Assembly (NCBI GenBank): GCA_903870065.1
Contig: CAIQBN010000285.1
Location: 1-39,022, forward strand
Length of the DNA stretch: 39,022 nucleotides
Source of the DNA: an uncultured beta proteobacterium
GTDB lineage: Bacteria > Pseudomonadota > Gammaproteobacteria > Burkholderiales > Burkholderiaceae_C
Direction: 5' to 3'
Shown here: positions 34,446 through 39,022 of the stretch, piece after piece
Numbering within the stretch: position 1 is the stretch's first letter
How the letters are laid out: the number at the start of each line of letters is the position of its first letter
Translations under genes and position numbers: made by a program
The notes under the pieces: generated by a model
Database searches by the model: none
What the model saw: the letters and a program-made list of their open reading frames with translations, nothing else
What the model was told of the DNA's origin: nothing

Positions 34446-35753
34446 ATGAATTTTCGAACTTGGGTAGCAGCATGTGGAATCCTTGGCGCCAGTATCGGTC
34501 TGGTTGCCCATGCCCAGATGGCGCAGTCGGCAGATTTCATTGTGGCGGTGGTGAATTCGGAGCCAATTACCGACGGTGAGCTTCGCGCCGCCGTTCAGCG
34601 CGCCTCGCGTGACATGGCGCAACAGCGCGTGACGCCGCCACCAGCCAGCGAACTGCGCCGCAGGGTATTGGAGCGCCTGATAAACGAGCGCGCGCAACTT
34701 CAATTCGCACGTGAGTCAGGCATTCGCGTGGACGATGCGGCGGTCGACCAGGCTGAGCAGGCGGTGGCGCGTCAAAACCAGATCGATCTGGCCGAGTTGC
34801 GCCAACGGGTGGCCAGGGACGGTATCAACCCCGCCCAGTTTCGCCGGCAGCTGCGCGACCAATTGACGCTGTCGCGACTGCATGAACGCGAAGTGGAGGG
34901 CCGTCTGCGGGTGTCGGAGGCCGACATTGATGCCGCCCTTGCCGAGCAGCAAGCAGTCGATGCAGACCCGATGGCACAGGAAATCAATTTGGCGAATTTG
35001 CTGGTCTCGGTACCGGACAACGCAAGCAGTGAGCAGGCAGCTCAGCGCATGCAACAGGCCCAGAAAGTTTTGGATCGCATTCGGGCTGGCGAGGACTTTG
35101 CCGCCCTGGTGCAGGAGTTGTCGGCGGGGGACCGTGCCAACGGTGGCCAACTGGGGCTGCGTCGGGCAGACCGCTATCCGCCCTCCTTTGTTGCCGCGAC
35201 ACACCGACTGGCGCCGGGCGAGGTGTCCGATCTGGTGCGATCAGGTGCAGGCTACCATGTACTGAAAGTGATTGAGAGGCGCGCTCCCACTGCCCCGTCC
35301 AAGGCGGTGGTTCAGAGCCGTGCGCTGCATATTCTGCTGCGCACCGGGCCTCAGTTGTCACAGGCAGCGGCTGTGGCTCAGCTGGCGGACTTCAAGAAAC
35401 GCATCGAATCAGGCAAAGCCAAATTTCAGGACCTGGCGCGCGAACATTCACAGGACGGTAGCGCAAGCCAGGGCGGCGATCTGGGTTGGGTTGGCCCGGG
35501 TGCATTTGTCCCCGAGTTTGAAGAGCCTATGGGGCGTTTGGCTGAGGGGCAAATTAGCGCGCCGGTGGTCTCCCGCTTTGGTGTGCACTTGATCCAGTTG
35601 CTGGAGCGACGCCGGGTGGAGCTGACTGCGCGAGAAATTCGTGACGCCGTTCGGGCTCAATTGCGCGAAAGCCGCTATGACACGACGTTTGCGACCTGGG
35701 CGCAAGAAATCAGGGCTAACGCTTTCGTCGAGCTGCGCGAGCCGCCCCAATAG
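34446..35753 (+). CDS. surA: periplasmic chaperone / peptidyl-prolyl isomerase SurA
   Basis: 435 residues. A signal peptide is present (hydrophobic segment to about residue 23, AHA|QM). The SurA N-terminal chaperone domain (about 28-155) contains VAVVNSEPIT and RVLERLINERAQL. Two parvulin domains follow, near 172-275 (INLANLLVSVP) and 288-392 (SRALHILLRTG, SQDGSASQGGDLGWVGPG). It assists folding of outer-membrane proteins such as LptD. The gene is 6 bp from lptD, the conserved lptD-surA order. Confidence 0.96.
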   Translation: MNFRTWVAACGILGASIGLVAHAQMAQSADFIVAVVNSEPITDGELRAAVQRASRDMAQQRVTPPPASELRRRVLERLINERAQLQFARESGIRVDDAAVDQAEQAVARQNQIDLAELRQRVARDGINPAQFRRQLRDQLTLSRLHEREVEGRLRVSEADIDAALAEQQAVDADPMAQEINLANLLVSVPDNASSEQAAQRMQQAQKVLDRIRAGEDFAALVQELSAGDRANGGQLGLRRADRYPPSFVAATHRLAPGEVSDLVRSGAGYHVLKVIERRAPTAPSKAVVQSRALHILLRTGPQLSQAAAVAQLADFKKRIESGKAKFQDLAREHSQDGSASQGGDLGWVGPGAFVPEFEEPMGRLAEGQISAPVVSRFGVHLIQLLERRRVELTAREIRDAVRAQLRESRYDTTFATWAQEIRANAFVELREPPQ

Positions 35754-35808
35754 TACCCATGGCCTGTGTCAGGGCAATTCCTCTGTCAAACCGTAAGTTC
35801 GGCGCACC

Positions 35809-36618
35809 ATGAAACACATTGCCCGCAAACGGTTTGGCCAGCATTTCCTGACCGATGCAGGAATCATCGATGCCATTGTGCAGGCCGTTGCACCCAGGGT
35901 CGGTCAACGCATGGTGGAAATTGGACCGGGTCTTGCGGCCTTGACGCAACCCCTGGTGGAGCGACTGGGTCATCTCACCGTGATCGAACTGGACCGTGAC
36001 CTGGCCCAGCGCCTGCGGGGCCACGGGCAGCTCACCGTGATCGAGTCGGATGTGTTAAAAGTGGACTTTTCCCTCGTAAATGCTGAGATGTATGCTGCAG
36101 AAAACATAGCAAGTTCAGACGCTGGCAAAGTGACCACAGCAAAACTGCGTGTCGTTGGGAATTTGCCTTACAACATTTCAACGCCGATTCTGTTTCACTT
36201 GCTGGATGCGGTGGATTCCATTGAGGATCAGCATTTCATGCTTCAAAAGGAAGTCATTGACCGCATGGTGGCACAGCCGGCGACGGCCGCATTTGGGCGA
36301 CTCAGTGTGATGCTGCAGTGGCGTTACGCAATGGAAAACGTGCTGTTGGTGCCCCCCGAGAGTTTTGAGCCGCCTCCAAGGGTCAATAGTGCCGTCGTGC
36401 GTATGCTGCCGCGAGCGGACCCCCCGCGGGTCGATGTACCTCTGTTGAGCGAGCTCGTGCAGGTCGCGTTCAGTCAGCGGCGCAAGTTGCTTCGACATAC
36501 GTTGGGCCGGTGGCTAGATGACCGAGGGTTTCCCGGGTCATTTGACGTGCACAGGCGTGCTGAGGAAGTTCCTGTTGAATCCTATGTTGGATTGGCTCTT
36601 GAGTTGGTGGCAGCGTGA
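35809..36618 (+). CDS. rsmA: 16S rRNA dimethyladenosine transferase RsmA (KsgA)
   Basis: 269 residues. It starts [15 protein letters not shown], has the SAM-binding motif VEIGPG (36-41), an acidic ribose-binding IELDRDL, and the catalytic NLPYNIS (118-124). It dimethylates A1518 and A1519 of 16S rRNA. A short extra stretch rich in Ala/Glu/Ser (about 90-112) precedes NLPY. In E. coli pdxA lies between surA and ksgA; here it is absent, with only 55 bp between surA and rsmA. Ribosome-binding site weak. Confidence 0.97.
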   Translation: MKHIARKRFGQHFLTDAGIIDAIVQAVAPRVGQRMVEIGPGLAALTQPLVERLGHLTVIELDRDLAQRLRGHGQLTVIESDVLKVDFSLVNAEMYAAENIASSDAGKVTTAKLRVVGNLPYNISTPILFHLLDAVDSIEDQHFMLQKEVIDRMVAQPATAAFGRLSVMLQWRYAMENVLLVPPESFEPPPRVNSAVVRMLPRADPPRVDVPLLSELVQVAFSQRRKLLRHTLGRWLDDRGFPGSFDVHRRAEEVPVESYVGLALELVAA

Positions 36619-36710
36619 GTCACACGACACGGCTCACGGCCGCAACGACAAAATGTCCGCCCAAAATGGATGCCTCTTCATTTTTTGATGAAGCCGGGGT
36701 CTGATACGCC

Positions 36711-37181
36711 ATGAGACTGACCACCTACACTGACTATGCACTGCGCACCCTAATGTATCTGGCCGCCAGTCGGGAGCGTCTGGTGACGATTCAGGATATT
36801 GCCAGTTTGCACGGAATTTCAAAAAACCATCTGACCAAAGTCGTGCATCACCTCGGGCAAGTAGGGCTTGTCGCGACCGTCCGCGGACGCAATGGCGGAC
36901 TCAAGCTTGGGGCTGAGCCGCAGGATATCAATATCGGTGCGGTGGTTCGCATGACGGAAACAGACTTTCACATGGCGGAGTGTTTTCAGCCTGAAAACAA
37001 CCGGTGCGTTTTCGCTTCCGCTTGCGTGCTGGAACTTGCATTGGGTGCTGCGACGAACGCCTATTTGCAAGTGCTCGACGGTGTCACGCTGGACAAACTG
37101 GTTCCCGCATCCCACCGCGCCCCGATCGACGGTGCTCAGCCGATCGGGTTTCGGCAATGGGAGCGCCGCCAGGCGGGTTAG
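36711..37181 (+). CDS. nsrR: Rrf2-family nitric-oxide-sensing repressor NsrR
   Basis: 156 residues. The winged helix is typical of Rrf2: MRLTTYTDYALRTLMYLA, then ISKNHLTKVVHHLGQVGLV and RGRNGGLKLG. Three Cys at 91, 99 and 105 in the pattern CFQPENNRC and ACVLE match the NsrR iron-sulphur ligands. NsrR represses nitric-oxide detoxification genes until NO damages its cluster. It is convergent with hemN (34 bp between stops). A short palindrome cttcat/atgaag lies at 36676-36693 upstream; no full NsrR box was recognised with confidence. Confidence 0.92.
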   Translation: MRLTTYTDYALRTLMYLAASRERLVTIQDIASLHGISKNHLTKVVHHLGQVGLVATVRGRNGGLKLGAEPQDINIGAVVRMTETDFHMAECFQPENNRCVFASACVLELALGAATNAYLQVLDGVTLDKLVPASHRAPIDGAQPIGFRQWERRQAG

Positions 37182-37215
37182 GGTCGTGGCTGGCGCACAC
37201 GCATGCGCCTGGGAC

Positions 37216-38607
37216 CTAAATCAGTTTGGAATAGGTTGACGTGGTAGGCTGGCCAAGATACTTGTCAAAGACCATGCCGCTGGCGCGCACAAACAGACGA
37301 CCCTTGGGCGTGACGCGAATGGCAGACGCATCAATCGTAATCAGGTCGGCTTCCTCATAGGGTTTGAGCCTTTCGAGTTCGCTGGCGAAGTACGTATTGA
37401 AATCAATGCCATAGCGCTGCTTGATGGTCTCAAACTCAAGCGGAGCGCTGCACATCAGTGTCATGATGATGTCGCGCCGCATCACATCGTCGTGGTTGAG
37501 CTCAAATCCTTTTTCAATCGGCAGTTGGCCACTATCGAGGTGCTGATAATAGGCACTGACCGTACGCACGGCCTGGCTGTAAGAGGTTCCTACCTTGCTG
37601 ATCGCCGATACCCCCAGGCCAATCAGATCGCATTCAGAACGCGTGGTGTAACCCTGAAAGTTGCGATGCAGGCTCTTGTCAAGCCGGGCCTTGTTCAATT
37701 CGTCGTCCGGCTTGGAAAAGTGATCCAGCCCGATGTAAACATAGCCCGCATCCAGCAAGCGCCGCATGGACATCAGAAATATCTGCAGCCGCAACTCGGC
37801 CGATGGCAAGTCTTGGGCAACGATCAGGCGTTGTGCCTTGAACCTGCCAGGCAGATGGGCGTAGTTGTAGAGCGCAATGCGGTCCGGCGATACCCGGATT
37901 AGGCTGTCCAGCGTCCGACTGAAGCTTTCCAGGCTTTGTTTGGGTAGTCCGTAAATGAGATCGGCATTGACGGATTGAAAATGCGATTTTCGGCTCTCAG
38001 TTACCGCTTGTTCCACCATCGCGAGCGGTTGAATACGGTTGACCGCCTGTTGCACCTCTGGGTCAAAGTCCTGAACGCCAAAGCTGTTGCGGTTAAAGCC
38101 CAACCCGGCCAACATGGCCAACGTTCCTGGTTGCACCGTGCGCGGATCAATTTCAACTCCGAGCTCGGCATCCGGTGTGAACTCGAAGTGTCGGCGCAGC
38201 ATGGTCATGAGTTGACCCAACTCGTCGGCATTGAAAAACGTCGGGGTACCGCCCCCCAGGTGTAACTGCACGGTTTTTCGGTCTTTGCCCAAGCGCTCTG
38301 TGACCATCGCCATTTCTTTGTCAAGGTAACGCAGATATTCGCTGACCCGCGCGTGGTCTTTGGTAATGATTTTGTTACAGGCGCAAAAATAGCACAGCGA
38401 CTCACAAAATGGGATGTGAATGTAGACCGAAAGCGGCGGATTGCTGGCGCTGGCAGAGCGCAGGTCCAGATGGGACCGGTAGGTCTGTTCAGTAAAGCCG
38501 GCATGGAAGCGATCTGCCGTCGGGTAGGAAGTGTATCGGGGGCCGAGTTTGTCGAACTTGCGGACCAGTTCTTCAGAAATTTCGATATCGGGTGCGGATG
38601 TAGTCAT
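37216..38607 (-). CDS. hemN: oxygen-independent coproporphyrinogen III oxidase HemN
   Basis: 463 residues from ATG 38607, which has AAGGA upstream; the longer open frame to 38697 is not supported. Radical-SAM cluster Cys at 68, 72 and 75 (CESLCYFC) and the HemN marks GPRYTSYPTADRFH and LHLGGGTPTFF are present, as well as the C-terminal HemN domain. It converts coproporphyrinogen III to protoporphyrinogen IX without oxygen, which suggests growth under low oxygen. A strong terminator and a short ORF lie upstream on the same strand. Confidence 0.97.
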   Translation of the reverse strand: MTTSAPDIEISEELVRKFDKLGPRYTSYPTADRFHAGFTEQTYRSHLDLRSASASNPPLSVYIHIPFCESLCYFCACNKIITKDHARVSEYLRYLDKEMAMVTERLGKDRKTVQLHLGGGTPTFFNADELGQLMTMLRRHFEFTPDAELGVEIDPRTVQPGTLAMLAGLGFNRNSFGVQDFDPEVQQAVNRIQPLAMVEQAVTESRKSHFQSVNADLIYGLPKQSLESFSRTLDSLIRVSPDRIALYNYAHLPGRFKAQRLIVAQDLPSAELRLQIFLMSMRRLLDAGYVYIGLDHFSKPDDELNKARLDKSLHRNFQGYTTRSECDLIGLGVSAISKVGTSYSQAVRTVSAYYQHLDSGQLPIEKGFELNHDDVMRRDIIMTLMCSAPLEFETIKQRYGIDFNTYFASELERLKPYEEADLITIDASAIRVTPKGRLFVRASGMVFDKYLGQPTTSTYSKLI

Positions 38608-38697
38608 TTCAAAGTCCTTCAACCTGGTTTTCAGACGGCGCCTTGCTGACGCGTAGCTGGAAAACAATAGGGAATGATAGTGCAGTGCGCGCCACAA

Positions 38698-38723
38698 AAA
38701 AGCCCATCGGGAGATGGGCTTTT
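38698..38723 (-). terminator. strong Rho-independent terminator upstream of hemN
   Basis: Perfect 10-bp stem: aaaagcccat (38698-38707) with atgggctttt (38714-38723) around a 6-nt loop. Read leftward (minus strand) the stem is followed by six T. The other side also has T's, so it may work in both directions. It lies 91 bp before the hemN start on the minus strand and about 50 bp after the stop of a short ORF. Confidence 0.8.
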
Positions 38724-38774
38724 GATTGACTGATCAGAGCAGCCGCAGAATACGGCTCAATGGGTTTGTGTCTC

Positions 38775-38864
38775 TCAGGCAGCTGCGAGCCAGTATCCCG
38801 AGTTAAAGGGACTGCTCATTCGCAGAGCCAGTGGAGATACATCCAACAGTTTGTCCGTCGGCAT
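38775..38864 (-). CDS. possible 29-residue small protein or leader peptide upstream of hemN
   Basis: ATG at 38864 (minus strand) follows GGCGGAG with good spacing. The predicted peptide begins MPTDKLLDVSPLAL and ends NSGYWLAAA. The frame is open up to 38996 (73 codons), but the upstream part contains a long inverted repeat and its first ATG lacks a ribosome-binding site. A strong terminator follows on the same strand. It could be a small protein gene, a leader for hemN, or part of a small RNA. Not recognised as a known family. Confidence 0.4.
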   Translation of the reverse strand: MPTDKLLDVSPLALRMSSPFNSGYWLAAA

Positions 38865-38938
38865 TTTTTCTCCGCCTTCGGACGCCATTTCAATACCCGC
38901 AAGTGCGGAATTTTGCGCAGTGGTTGCGCTTGCCTCGT

Positions 38939-38977
38939 TAGCCCGTTCTGCTTGGCTGGTGTGTGCAGAACGGGCTA
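38939..38977. repeat. 13-bp perfect inverted repeat near the window end
   Basis: tagcccgttctgc (38939-38951) and gcagaacgggcta (38965-38977) are perfectly complementary with a 13-nt loop. There is no T-tract on either side, so it does not look like a simple terminator. It may be a regulator site or the structured 5' end of the transcript that ends at 38698. Confidence 0.5.
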
Positions 38978-39022
38978 CAGAAAAGAATAGAAGCATCGGA
39001 AGGGTATTTTTCTATCCCCCCA

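Noticed and set aside
36661-36693. AATGGATGC/CTTCATTTT as an NsrR operator
   Set aside because: Only a partial half-site match; the palindrome cttcat/atgaag is too short to call.
38724-38740. TTGATTGACTGATCAG as an FNR box for hemN
   Set aside because: The half-sites TTGAT and ATCAG are 6 bp apart instead of 4, and the site lies upstream of a strong terminator.

Overview
The window reads as chromosomal DNA of a betaproteobacterium of the order Burkholderiales, most probably Comamonadaceae (Rhodoferax/Polaromonas-like). This rests on protein character and gene context and was not checked by database search. Supporting points are the Burkholderiales-type chemoreceptors, a Bug/TctC solute-binding protein, the lptD-surA-rsmA block with a divergent amgK, and an AT-rich palindromic intergenic repeat at 30718-30780 that resembles a dispersed Comamonadaceae repeat as I remember it. 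Gene density is high. No tRNA, rRNA, CRISPR array, transposase or phage gene was seen.

Layout. (1) 31-2157: PAS-rich sensor histidine kinase. (2) 2278-4681: a two-gene operon of an alpha/beta hydrolase and a WS/DGAT wax-ester/triacylglycerol synthase, closed by a 13-bp inverted repeat. (3) 4868-18637: a chemotaxis island on the + strand. It holds a receptor with a C-terminal Cache domain, a CheZ-like phosphatase, CheY, a STAS protein, CheA, a receptor with two PAS domains, an Aer-type PAS protein overlapping a sensor-poor receptor, CheW, CheR, CheD and CheB. (4) 18711-26239: phosphate acetyltransferase, a lone receiver protein, a Bug-family binding protein, an M20 peptidase, a lipase-like hydrolase and an MFS transporter. 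(5) 26280-29835: an acyl-ACP-reductase-like fusion protein and an iron-type alcohol dehydrogenase in one operon. (6) 29956-36618: rsmE, amgK, then lptD, surA and rsmA. (7) 36711-38607: nsrR and hemN, convergent. Upstream of hemN lie a strong terminator and a possible 29-codon gene.

How the parts may work together. The chemotaxis genes form a nearly complete pathway: receptors, CheW/CheA, CheY, a CheZ-like phosphatase for signal termination, and CheR/CheB/CheD for adaptation. The Aer-like PAS protein next to a receptor with almost no periplasmic part suggests bipartite energy taxis in the style of Campylobacter CetA/CetB. The acyl reductase, alcohol dehydrogenase and WS/DGAT would supply the three steps from acyl thioester to aldehyde to fatty alcohol to wax ester. 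All three proteins end in basic Lys/Ala/Pro-rich tails.

The items most worth a second look are the 747-residue reductase fusion, the shared basic tails, the split Aer pair, the CheZ-like protein, the CheA with two MshEN-like motifs, the 12-codon ORF chained between cheR and cheD, and the small ORF plus terminator upstream of hemN.
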